Notes: generated by a model from the sequence alone, not told the origin. A stretch of 6,152 nt of DNA from Rhodospirillales bacterium (GCA_016776525.1 JADHTD010000176.1:1-6152); one strand, 5' to 3'. Positions 1 to 6,060 are shown, counted from the first letter of the stretch. A program made the numbers and translations.

Positions 1-475
1 TGCCGATGGGACCGTAGATGCTTTCCCCGAACAGCAGGCCCCTGATAATCCCCTGATTGCCGAAATAATAGACCAGGGCGATGGCCGGCAGCAGCGACGG
101 CGCCAGGATCGGCACGAAGGCGATGGTCTTGAAGACCTCTTTGAACGGCATGTGGCTGCGGGTCAGGGCATAGGCATAACCGAAGGCCAGGAAGATGGTG
201 ATGGCCGTGCTGATGATGGAAATCGTCAGGCTGTTGTAGATGGACTGAAACAGCGCCGGGGTCGAAAAGTATTCGATGTAATTGGCCAAGCCGATCAGCT
301 TGCCGTCGTTGTCCTGGAAACTCTGCGAGAGCAGGCTGTAGAGCGGGAAAATAACGGTAATCAGCAGGTACAGCCCGATCACCGCCAGCCCGAGGCGCAT
401 GATCCAGTCCTCGCCGCTGACCTTGGCTTTGACCAGGGGCGGCGTCAGGACGGCGGCCTCGGCTCCGGTGCTCAT
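1..475 (-). CDS. phnU: AEP-type ABC transporter permease, N-terminal part (runs off the window)
   Basis: Inner-membrane permease of the importer encoded to its right; it would form the channel for the substrate delivered by the binding protein. Only the first 158 residues are present; the rest lies beyond position 1. The visible part starts MSTGAEAAVL, has a short cytoplasmic leader, and shows three hydrophobic segments at about residues 27-49, 82-106 and 115-138, as expected for a BPD-type permease. The family I place it in (PhnU2/AepW, putative 2-aminoethylphosphonate permease) is normally a double-length protein of about 550 residues with two permease domains; this cannot be checked here. 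The ATG at 475-473 is 12 bases after the ATPase stop, with a purine-rich AGGGA overlapping that stop, so the two genes are one transcription unit and probably translationally coupled. The substrate is inferred from the neighbours; an iron-type permease of the same superfamily would look similar. Confidence 0.85.
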   Translation of the reverse strand, partial: MSTGAEAAVLTPPLVKAKVSGEDWIMRLGLAVIGLYLLITVIFPLYSLLSQSFQDNDGKLIGLANYIEYFSTPALFQSIYNSLTISIISTAITIFLAFGYAYALTRSHMPFKEVFKTIAFVPILAPSLLPAIALVYYFGNQGIIRGLLFGESIYGPIG

Positions 476-487
476 ATCAGACTGTCC

Positions 488-1597
488 CTAGCTGTCCCGG
501 CTATAGACGCGCAACTGTTCCGCCGGCAGGGCGACGGTCAGGGAAGAGCCCTCGGCGATTCCCAGGTCGCGGATCAGGTTGACGGAAAAATCGGCGGTGA
601 ACACGGTGTCGCCGTCATCGACGATGCTGAGCCCGGCCCGGTAAAAGGATCCCAGAAATTCCAGGCTGGCGACATGGGTTTGGAGGCTGTTGCCGTTGCC
701 GTTGCCATTCTCCATTTCCCGGGCGTTGACGTCCTCGGGCCGGAAGGACAGGGTGACGGGCTCACCGCCGTCAAAGCCGTCCATGCCTTCATCGACGGTC
801 AATTTGGCGCCGCCCAGGCTGACCGTGCCATTGCCGGACGCCATGGCGGGCAGGAAGTTCATGGTGCCGACGAAATCGGCGACGAAGGGTGAAATGGGGC
901 TGCGGTAAATATCCGTCGGCGTGCCGATCTGCTCAATCACCCCTTGGTTCATGACGACGATGCGGTCGGCCATGGTCAGGGCTTCTTCCTGGTCGTGGGT
1001 GACCATGATGGTGGTCACCCCCAGTTTGTGCTGAAGCTGTTTGACTTCGTGGCGCAGATGCACGCGCACCTTGGCATCCAGCGCGCTTAAGGGTTCGTCC
1101 AGCAGGAGCAACCCCGGCGAGGTGGCCAGGGCGCGGGCCAGGGCGACCCGTTGCTGCTGGCCGCCGGAAAGCTGGGCCGGATATTTGTCGCCCTGTTCGG
1201 GCATCCCGACCAGGTCGAGCAGTTCGGTGACCCGGCTGGCGATGGCGTCCTTGGGCATCTTCTTGTTGTCGAGGCCATACGACACATTCTTGAGAACCGT
1301 CAGGTTGGGGAACAGGGCATAGGACTGGAAGACAATGCCGAAATCCCGTTCCGACGGCGGCAGGGCGGAAATGTCCCGATCGGCCTGCTCGATACGGCCG
1401 CTGGTCTGGATATCGAGGCCGGCGATGGCCCGCAGCAGGGTCGTCTTGCCGCAGCCGGACGGCCCCAGGAAACAGACGAATTCCCCTTCGAAAATATCCA
1501 GAGAGATATCCTTCAAGGCGGTGAAATCGCCGAACATCTTGGTCAGGTCGAGGATGCTCAGGTATGGCTTTTGCGGACTGTCAGCGGTTTCGGACAT
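488..1597 (-). CDS. phnT: AEP-type ABC transporter ATP-binding protein
   Basis: Cytoplasmic ATPase that powers the importer (PhnT2/AepV type). From the chosen ATG at 1597 it has 369 residues, a usual length for this family. Visible motifs: Walker A GPSGCGKT (45-52), Q-loop Q91, signature LSGGQ (143-147), Walker B LLLLDEP (163-169), D-loop SALD (171-174), switch histidine H201. A TOBE-like C-terminal region spans about 285-365 (SFRPEDV at 284-290). All catalytic elements are intact. The frame stays open upstream to 1654, but that extension (MFSCGWGF...) is read through the terminator hairpin and lacks family character, whereas MSETADSPQ fits an N-terminus. The start has only a weak, distant GAAGG (1617-1621), so translation may be inefficient. 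Residues 297-303 read NGNGNGN, from a short hexamer repeat. The gene follows the binding-protein gene and precedes the permease; the AEP assignment comes mainly from the binding protein. Confidence 0.93.
   Translation of the reverse strand: MSETADSPQKPYLSILDLTKMFGDFTALKDISLDIFEGEFVCFLGPSGCGKTTLLRAIAGLDIQTSGRIEQADRDISALPPSERDFGIVFQSYALFPNLTVLKNVSYGLDNKKMPKDAIASRVTELLDLVGMPEQGDKYPAQLSGGQQQRVALARALATSPGLLLLDEPLSALDAKVRVHLRHEVKQLQHKLGVTTIMVTHDQEEALTMADRIVVMNQGVIEQIGTPTDIYRSPISPFVADFVGTMNFLPAMASGNGTVSLGGAKLTVDEGMDGFDGGEPVTLSFRPEDVNAREMENGNGNGNSLQTHVASLEFLGSFYRAGLSIVDDGDTVFTADFSVNLIRDLGIAEGSSLTVALPAEQLRVYSRDS
689..706. repeat. Hexanucleotide tandem repeat (GTTGCC)x3 inside the ATPase gene
   Basis: Three perfect copies of GTTGCC in tandem on the plus strand. 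On the coding strand they give alternating Gly/Asn codons, the core of NGNGNGN at residues 297-303 of the ATPase. They fall in the C-terminal TOBE-like region, probably in a surface loop. Slippage by one unit would add or remove two residues without a frameshift, so length variation should be tolerated. Confidence 0.7.
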
Positions 1598-1623
1598 GAT
1601 GATATGCCGGTTTTTACCTTCGC

Positions 1624-1667
1624 AAAAAGAAAACCCCCAACCGCAAGAAAACAACGCGGTTGGGGGG
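1624..1667 (-). terminator. Intercistronic rho-independent terminator or attenuator
   Basis: On the minus strand the sequence reads CCCCCAACCGC, an 11-base loop, GCGGTTGGGGG, then TTTTCTTTTT. The arms (1656-1666 and 1634-1644) pair perfectly over 11 bp, and the U-tract (1624-1633) directly follows the 3' arm. This is the standard intrinsic terminator layout for transcription coming from the binding-protein gene, whose stop is about 42 bases upstream. It is one-directional, since the plus-strand side has no T-tract. It sits before the ATPase and permease genes, so it probably acts as a partial terminator that also protects the 3' end of the binding-protein mRNA, raising binding protein over ATPase and permease. 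Termination efficiency is not known. Confidence 0.85.
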
Positions 1668-1708
1668 ATTCCAGTGGATCAGACGGGGTCTGTCAACCTA
1701 CCGTATGA

Positions 1709-2767
1709 TTATTTCTTCTTCGGCTCGGACTTGGAATCGTAGCGGTTCTGCCATTCCTTGAGAATGCGCTTACGGTTCTTCGCCGCCCAGGCGAAATCAT
1801 TCTTGATCATCTGTTTGAGGATGTTCGGCGGGAAGTTCTTGACCGGCTTGGCGACGCCGGGCATGGCGACCACCGCGTATTCCTCGTTGTAGATCTTGTT
1901 GGCCTTGAGGCTGACCGACCAGTCGGCCAGATTGCGCGCGGCAGCCAGCTTCTTGGTGTTCTTGACGATGCCAAAGGCTTCGACGTCCCAGCCGACGCCT
2001 TCCGATGGCGCGACGACTTCCAAAGGTGCCCCGGCGTTCTTTGACTTGGCGCCGCGATAGGCGAAGGAAATACCAATCGGCGTTTCACCGGCGGCGGCCA
2101 GCTTGCACGGCTTGGAGCCGGAATGGGTGTAGCGCGAGATGTTGGTGTGCAGGCTGTCCATGAAACCCCAGCCGCCTTTCTCGCCCCACATCTGCAACCA
2201 GCTGGAAACATCCAGGAAACCGGTGCCCGACGAATTCGGGTTCGGCATGATCACATGGCCCTTGTAGATGGCCTTGGTCAGGTCTTTCCACGAAGTCGGC
2301 AAGGGCAACTTGTGCTTTTTCGCTTCCACCGTGTTGTAGCAGACCGAGGCAATCCAGGCCCGTTGCCCGACCCACAGCGGCGGATTGTTGGACGGATCGA
2401 TATAAGCCTTGTCCAGCTTGTCCATGCCCTTCGGCGTGTAGCCCTGGAAATAACCTTCGTTGGCCAGGAACACCAGGCTGGTGGCGGCCAGGCCCCAGAC
2501 GATGTCGGCCTTCGGGTTGGCTTTTTCGGCCAGCAGTTTGGCGGTGACGATACCGGTGGAATCCCGGACCCACTTGATGTTGACGTCGGGATAATCGGAT
2601 TCGAAGGCTTTCTTGAACTTCGACAGTTCGTCGGCTTCGATGGCGGTGTAGACCAGAAGGTCGGTTTTCGCCAAGGCGGCGCCGGTCGTCAGGCCAATGG
2701 CCATCAGGGCGGTCGCGGCATAAGCGGAGAGCCGCGTCAGTGTACGCGGCAGGATGGATTGCTTCAT
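1709..2767 (-). CDS. phnS: Putative 2-aminoethylphosphonate ABC transporter substrate-binding protein
   Basis: Periplasmic binding protein that would capture 2-aminoethylphosphonate and pass it to the permease. It has 352 residues. A clear signal peptide covers 1-33: basic start (K2, R8, R12), hydrophobic core at about 15-30, and ALA before K34 as the cleavage site. The mature part is an Fbp/spermidine-like type 2 binding fold. The stretches YTAIEADEL (40-48), WVRDSTGIVTAKLLAEKANP (66-85), MPNPNSSGTGFLDVSSWLQM (174-193), HSGSKPC (215-221) and NDFAWAAKNR (323-332) match what I know of the PhnS2/AepX family (TIGR03261). The C-terminus is lysine-rich (KSEPKKK). The ATG at 2767 has a strong ribosome site 8 bases upstream. 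It is the first gene of the importer operon, followed by a terminator-like hairpin. No phosphonate-degrading gene is adjacent, so the substrate rests on family resemblance; a ferric-iron binding protein is the main alternative, but the close motif match makes it less likely. Confidence 0.9.
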   Translation of the reverse strand: MKQSILPRTLTRLSAYAATALMAIGLTTGAALAKTDLLVYTAIEADELSKFKKAFESDYPDVNIKWVRDSTGIVTAKLLAEKANPKADIVWGLAATSLVFLANEGYFQGYTPKGMDKLDKAYIDPSNNPPLWVGQRAWIASVCYNTVEAKKHKLPLPTSWKDLTKAIYKGHVIMPNPNSSGTGFLDVSSWLQMWGEKGGWGFMDSLHTNISRYTHSGSKPCKLAAAGETPIGISFAYRGAKSKNAGAPLEVVAPSEGVGWDVEAFGIVKNTKKLAAARNLADWSVSLKANKIYNEEYAVVAMPGVAKPVKNFPPNILKQMIKNDFAWAAKNRKRILKEWQNRYDSKSEPKKK

Positions 2768-2775
2768 TCTATTGG

Positions 2776-2782
2776 TCCTCCC
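2776..2782 (-). promoter_or_regulatory. Strong ribosome binding site of the binding-protein gene
   Basis: The minus strand reads GGGAGGA followed by 8 bases and the ATG at 2767. This is the best Shine-Dalgarno site in the window and contrasts with the weak site of the downstream ATPase gene. Together with the terminator it fits high expression of the binding protein. Confidence 0.8.
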
Positions 2783-2848
2783 AATTCCCTTAAAACGGAA
2801 TGGCTGTTATTTCGGGCCGTTCGGCACGATCTTTTTTTGGGGTCCGGC

Positions 2849-2866
2849 GTTACACTTTAATGACGC
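2849..2866 (-). promoter_or_regulatory. Candidate Pho box (PhoB site) upstream of the importer operon
   Basis: The minus strand reads GCGTCATTAAAGTGTAAC: two 7-base half-sites, GCGTCAT and GTGTAAC, with a 4-base A/T spacer. Against the E. coli-type Pho box CTGTCATAWAWCTGTMAY, by my count 14 of 18 positions agree, with the correct 11-bp period. It lies about 80 bases upstream of the binding-protein ATG, pointing towards it. PhoB sites usually replace the -35 box; a poor -10 candidate, AAAGAT (2827-2832), lies 16 bases downstream of the box, somewhat further than usual. The same bases can also be read as an imperfect inverted repeat (GCGTTA, 8 bases, TGACGC, 2847-2866), so a dimeric repressor such as the adjacent DeoR protein is an alternative occupant. 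Confidence 0.42.
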
Positions 2867-2917
2867 AAAACCGAAATCAGATGCCTAGTGGAAGCCCCCG
2901 TTTGATAGTGAGGGCAT

Positions 2918-2945
2918 AGTATAAGGAAGTTACCCCCCATGGGAA
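2918..2945 (-). promoter_or_regulatory. Candidate sigma70-type promoter for the importer operon
   Basis: On the minus strand a good -10 box TATACT (2918-2923) is preceded at 16 bases by TTCCCA (2940-2945), a 4-of-6 match to the -35 consensus. Transcription would start near 2911 and leave a leader of about 145 bases before the binding-protein ATG, passing through the Pho-box-like element. The -35 overlaps the palindrome CCCATGGG (2936-2943). The -10 is convincing and the -35 is not, so this is only a candidate. Confidence 0.3.
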
Positions 2946-3040
2946 GAGAACAATAGCGGACGGCCCCTGTAGCGGCTTGGTTGGGGCGAGGCCCCTTGAC
3001 GCCATCCGGGCCGCGTCGCAGAGTTGCAGGCAACGGATAA

Positions 3041-3047
3041 GGGAGAG
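3041..3047 (+). promoter_or_regulatory. Ribosome binding site that fixes the DeoR-type regulator start
   Basis: GGGAGAG lies 6 bases upstream of the ATG at 3054. The reading frame is open to a TTG at 3024, but that codon has no comparable site, and this one would then lie inside the gene. It therefore decides the start at 3054. Confidence 0.75.
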
Positions 3048-3053
3048 CCGCCC

Positions 3054-3815
3054 ATGCTGGCCGAACAGCGGCGCAGTCTGATACTGGAAGTCCTCAAGGA
3101 TAAGGGCTCGGTTTCGGTTTCCGAATTGTACCGGAAATTGAAAGTGTCCCGGGAAACCATCCGCCGGGATATCACCCGCCTCGATCAGGAAAACCGCCTC
3201 AGCAAAACCCATGGCGGGGCGGTCTCCGTTGATACCCTGGAACCGGTATTCGCCGAACGGCTGGCGGTCAACACCGGCGGCAAGCGGGCCATCGCCAAAC
3301 TGGCGGCGACGCTGGTGCCGGACGGGAGCTCCCTGATCATCGATGCCGGCACGACGACGCTGTGCGTGGCCGAAGCCCTCTCCACACGCCGTCAATTGAC
3401 GGTTTACACCAACGACGTACAGATCGCCGCCCGCTTAGGGGGGCGCAACGACAACCGGGTCTTCATCCTCGGCGGTGAATTGCAAAGCGCCGAAGGGGCG
3501 ACCTTGGGCCGCGACGTGACGGCCATGCTCGGCAACTACTTTACGGACTTTGTCTTTGTCGGCGCCGGGGCCCTATGCGAAGGGCCGATGCTGATGGATT
3601 ATTCCCGCGAGGCCGCGGAGATCAGGGCCCAGATGCTGATCCAGGGGCGGACCTCGGTGCTGTTGGCCGATTATACGAAATTCGGACGCCGGGCGCCGGT
3701 GCGGGTCGCCAATCTGGAAAAGGCGACGCATATCCTGTGCGACCGGAAACCACCGGCAAGCCTCGCCAAGTCCCTCGGGGAACTGAAAGCCGAACTGCTC
3801 ATTGCGGGGTCTTAA
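3054..3815 (+). CDS. DeoR/GlpR-family transcriptional regulator
   Basis: DNA-binding repressor of the DeoR family, cytoplasmic, 253 residues from the ATG at 3054, the normal length (E. coli GlpR is of similar size). N-terminal winged helix: QRRSLILEVLKDKG (5-18), then the HTH with recognition helix VSRETIRRDITRL (31-43) and the wing motif THGGAV (52-57). The C-terminal sensor domain shows DAGTTT (97-102), TND (119-121), ILGGEL (138-143), DFVFVGAGAL (165-174) and ADYTKFG (205-211), the family pattern for binding a phosphorylated small molecule, usually a sugar phosphate. It is divergent from the importer operon with 286 bases between start codons, so it probably controls the importer, itself, or both. 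Its ligand cannot be read from the sequence. Known regulators beside AEP genes that I recall are LysR or GntR types, so a DeoR type is unexpected. No convincing plus-strand promoter was found. It ends convergently, overlapping the SDR gene by 4 bp. Confidence 0.93.
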   Translation: MLAEQRRSLILEVLKDKGSVSVSELYRKLKVSRETIRRDITRLDQENRLSKTHGGAVSVDTLEPVFAERLAVNTGGKRAIAKLAATLVPDGSSLIIDAGTTTLCVAEALSTRRQLTVYTNDVQIAARLGGRNDNRVFILGGELQSAEGATLGRDVTAMLGNYFTDFVFVGAGALCEGPMLMDYSREAAEIRAQMLIQGRTSVLLADYTKFGRRAPVRVANLEKATHILCDRKPPASLAKSLGELKAELLIAGS

Positions 3816-4552
3816 GAGCCGGCGTAGTCGTCGCCGTTGATGACCTCGCCGTTGCGCGTGCACGATGGCTCGGCCAGATCGACAAACAAATCCGCCAGCT
3901 TATCCGGCGTCTTCAGGGTCTCGGGGTCTTCGCCGGGCATGGCCTCGGCCCGCATGCCGGTGCGCGTCGGTCCGGGGTTGACCAGGTTGACCCGCACCTT
4001 GGTCTTGGTGATCTCGTCGGCGTAACAGCGGACGATCATTTCAAGGGCCGCCTTGCTGGTCGCATAGAGCCCCCAATAGGCGCGGGGAATCTGGCCGACG
4101 GTAGAGGTCAGGAAAATACCCCGGCCGGCGTCGGAGGCGCGCAACAAGGGGTCGAAACTGCGCAACAGGCGGTAATTGGCGGTAACGTTGATGGCCATCA
4201 CCTGCTCCCAGATTTTCGGATCGATCTGGTGGACCGGCGTCAGGGTGCCCAACAGCCCGGCATTGCCGACCAGGATATCCAGTTTGCCGAAGCGGTCATG
4301 GAGCGCCGCCCCGATGCGGTCGATGGCCTCGAAATCGCCCAGGTCCGCCGGCACCAGGGTCGCTTCGCCGCCCAATTTTTCAATCTCGTCGTCGACCTCT
4401 TCCAGGGCTCCCTGAGTGCGGGCCAGGAGGACCAGATGCGCCCCTTCCGCGGCATAGCGCAGGGCGATGGCCCGCCCGATGCCGCGCGAAGCGCCGGTGA
4501 TGAGGGCGATACGGCCTTCAAGGCGGCCGCCGGTCGAAGGGGCTTTGGTCAT
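3812..4552 (-). CDS. SDR-family NAD(P)-dependent oxidoreductase
   Basis: Classical short-chain dehydrogenase/reductase, 246 residues, cytoplasmic. Rossmann motif TGASRGIG (19-26); D70 in ADL for the adenine ring; NAG (97-99); active-site tetrad N122, S150, Y163 and K167 (YATSK); PG at 193-194. All catalytic residues are present. R22 in the glycine motif and R45 after the second strand suggest NADP(H) rather than NAD(H); this is inference. The C-terminus ends in INGDDYAGS, and no substrate-specific signature is recognisable. The ATG at 4552 is 2 bases after the purF stop, and its ribosome site AGGA (4559-4562) is inside the end of purF, so translation is coupled. I recall SDR genes next to purF in other alphaproteobacteria, but know of no proven role; a link to purine synthesis is not implied by its motifs. 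Its stop overlaps that of the convergent DeoR-type gene. Confidence 0.93.
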   Translation of the reverse strand: MTKAPSTGGRLEGRIALITGASRGIGRAIALRYAAEGAHLVLLARTQGALEEVDDEIEKLGGEATLVPADLGDFEAIDRIGAALHDRFGKLDILVGNAGLLGTLTPVHQIDPKIWEQVMAINVTANYRLLRSFDPLLRASDAGRGIFLTSTVGQIPRAYWGLYATSKAALEMIVRCYADEITKTKVRVNLVNPGPTRTGMRAEAMPGEDPETLKTPDKLADLFVDLAEPSCTRNGEVINGDDYAGS

Positions 4553-4554
4553 GC

Positions 4555-6051
4555 TTATTCCTGTTCCGCTAGCAGTGAGAGTTGTTGTGGACCGGGGCTG
4601 TCTTCCTGGTCGGTCAGGCGCACCGGATATTCTCCGGTGAAGCAGGCATCACAGAACTGCGGCGCCTCGCTGTTGCGGTCCTCACCGGCAACCGCCCGAT
4701 AGAGGCCATCGAAGGAAATATAGGCGAGGCTGTCGACGCCGATCAGCTTGGCCATTTCCTCGATATTGTTCTGGGCGGCCAGCAGTTCCTGCTGGCTCGG
4801 CGTGTCGATGCCGTAAAAACAGGAATGATCGGTCGGCGGACTGGAGATGCGCATGTGCACTTCACGGGCCCCGGCGTTGCGCATCATCTCGACGATTTTC
4901 GTCGAGGTGGTGCCGCGCACGATGGAATCGTCGACCAGGATCAGCCGCTTGCCCTTGATCAGCCCGGAATTGGCGTTGTGTTTGAGGCGCACGCCCAAGT
5001 GCCGGATCTGGTCGCTGGGCTCGATGAAGGTGCGGCCCATGTAGTGCGAGCGGATGATGCCGATCTCAAACGGAATGCCCGACTGGTTGGCGTACCCGAG
5101 GGCCGCCGGAACCCCGGAATCGGGCACCGGGATCACCATGTCGGCCTCGACGGGGCATTCGCGGGCCAGCTCGGCGCCGATCTGTTTGCGGACTTCATAG
5201 ACGTTCTTGCCTTCCATCAGGCTGTCCGGGCGGGCGAAATAGATGTATTCGAAAATACAGAAACGCGACGGCGCTTTCTGGAACGGCTTGATGGACCGCA
5301 GGCCCTTCTTGTCGATGACGATTATTTCGCCGGGGTCGACGTCGCGGACGAATTCGGCGCCTAAGATGTTCAGCGTGCAGCTTTCCGACGACAGGATATA
5401 GGTGTCGCCCATGCGGCCCAAAATCAGCGGGCGGATGCCGTAGGGGTCCCGCACGCCGATCAGCTTTTCCCGGGTCAGGGCAACCAGCGAATAAGCCCCT
5501 TCGACCTGGCGCAGGGCATCGATCATGCGGTCGACGACGGGCGAATATTCGCTTTTGGCGATCAGGTGGATGATGGTTTCCGTGTCCGATGTGGACTGGA
5601 AGATACAGCCCTTGTCGACCAGCGACTTGCGCACGGCGTAGGCATTGGTCAGGTTGCCGTTGTGGGCGATGGCCAGGCCGCCGAACTTGAAATCGGCAAA
5701 CAGCGGCTGCACGTTGCGGAGCACGGTTTCGCCCGACGTGGAATAGCGCACGTGGCCGATCGACATGGCCCCGGGCAGGCGGGCGATGACCTCTTGCGAA
5801 CCGAAATTATCACCGACCGTGCCCAGCGCCCGGTGGGAATGAAAATGGTCGCCGTCGTAGGTGACGATGCCACAGGCTTCCTGGCCGCGGTGTTGCAGGC
5901 CGTGCAGGCCCAAGGCCGTGTGGGCGGCGGCATCGTCATGGCCATAGACGCCGAAGACGCCGCATTCCTCATGCCGGTAGGCGTCGTCGCCGGTATCACC
6001 CAAGGGGTGGCGGCAACGGATCATCGGGTTATCGTCCTGGAATTGCACCAT
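4555..6051 (-). CDS. purF: Amidophosphoribosyltransferase (glutamine PRPP amidotransferase)
   Basis: Catalyses the first committed step of purine synthesis: PRPP plus glutamine to phosphoribosylamine, glutamate and pyrophosphate. The frame has 498 residues. The Ntn glutaminase domain begins at catalytic C30 (EECGVFGV), exposed after removal of a propeptide, with HRGQE (54-58), GHVRYST (99-105) and NGN (131-133). The PRPP transferase domain carries the PRPP loop LILVDDSIVRGTT (370-382). Four cysteines, C265 (FCIFEYIYFARPD), C411 (SCFYGIDTP), C467 and C470 (FCDACFTGEYP), sit where the B. subtilis-type enzyme binds a [4Fe-4S] cluster, so this should be the iron-sulfur form. Start: the ATG at 6051 is 9 bases after the cvpA stop but has a poorly placed ribosome site; an in-frame ATG at 6024 (MIRCRHPL) has AGGA at 6035-6038 and would give 489 residues and a 20-residue propeptide. 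Middle gene of the cvpA-purF-SDR operon; feedback inhibition by purine nucleotides is a family property. Confidence 0.98.
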   Translation of the reverse strand: MVQFQDDNPMIRCRHPLGDTGDDAYRHEECGVFGVYGHDDAAAHTALGLHGLQHRGQEACGIVTYDGDHFHSHRALGTVGDNFGSQEVIARLPGAMSIGHVRYSTSGETVLRNVQPLFADFKFGGLAIAHNGNLTNAYAVRKSLVDKGCIFQSTSDTETIIHLIAKSEYSPVVDRMIDALRQVEGAYSLVALTREKLIGVRDPYGIRPLILGRMGDTYILSSESCTLNILGAEFVRDVDPGEIIVIDKKGLRSIKPFQKAPSRFCIFEYIYFARPDSLMEGKNVYEVRKQIGAELARECPVEADMVIPVPDSGVPAALGYANQSGIPFEIGIIRSHYMGRTFIEPSDQIRHLGVRLKHNANSGLIKGKRLILVDDSIVRGTTSTKIVEMMRNAGAREVHMRISSPPTDHSCFYGIDTPSQQELLAAQNNIEEMAKLIGVDSLAYISFDGLYRAVAGEDRNSEAPQFCDACFTGEYPVRLTDQEDSPGPQQLSLLAEQE

Positions 6052-6060
6052 ACCTACCCG

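Noticed and set aside
152..892. Long plus-strand open frame opposite the permease and ATPase genes
   Set aside because: It is an antisense shadow of two clearly real genes, with a low-complexity, Gly/Gln/Asp-rich translation typical of GC-rich antisense frames.
1598..1654. A 19-residue N-terminal extension of the ATPase (MFSCGWGF...)
   Set aside because: It is translated from the terminator hairpin and U-tract, has no family resemblance, and the ATG at 1597 gives the expected N-terminus.
2822..2836. A sigma54 promoter suggested by TCGGCACG
   Set aside because: There is no GC at the required distance; the position holds T residues.
2816..2838. A plus-strand terminator: GCCGTTCGGC followed by a run of seven T
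   Set aside because: The stem is only 3-4 bp and five bases separate it from the T run; no plus-strand gene ends upstream.
2902..2925. A plus-strand promoter for the regulator, TTGATA and TATAAG
   Set aside because: The spacing is 12 bases, too short for sigma70; the same bases make a better -10 on the minus strand.
2983..2995. Small perfect hairpin GGGGC-GAG-GCCCC upstream of the regulator
   Set aside because: It has a 5-bp stem in GC-rich DNA without a T-tract or link to the ribosome site; likely chance.
2996..3024. A plus-strand promoter with TTGACG as -35
   Set aside because: At 17 bases the -10 would be CAGAGT, a poor match, so no regulator promoter was called.
3024..3053. A TTG start that would add ten residues to the DeoR-type regulator
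   Set aside because: The ATG at 3054 has a well-spaced GGGAGAG site, and the family N-terminus begins right there.
3575..4702. A 375-residue plus-strand open frame across the SDR gene
   Set aside because: It is antisense to the SDR gene and overlaps the ends of the regulator and purF; no recognisable domain.
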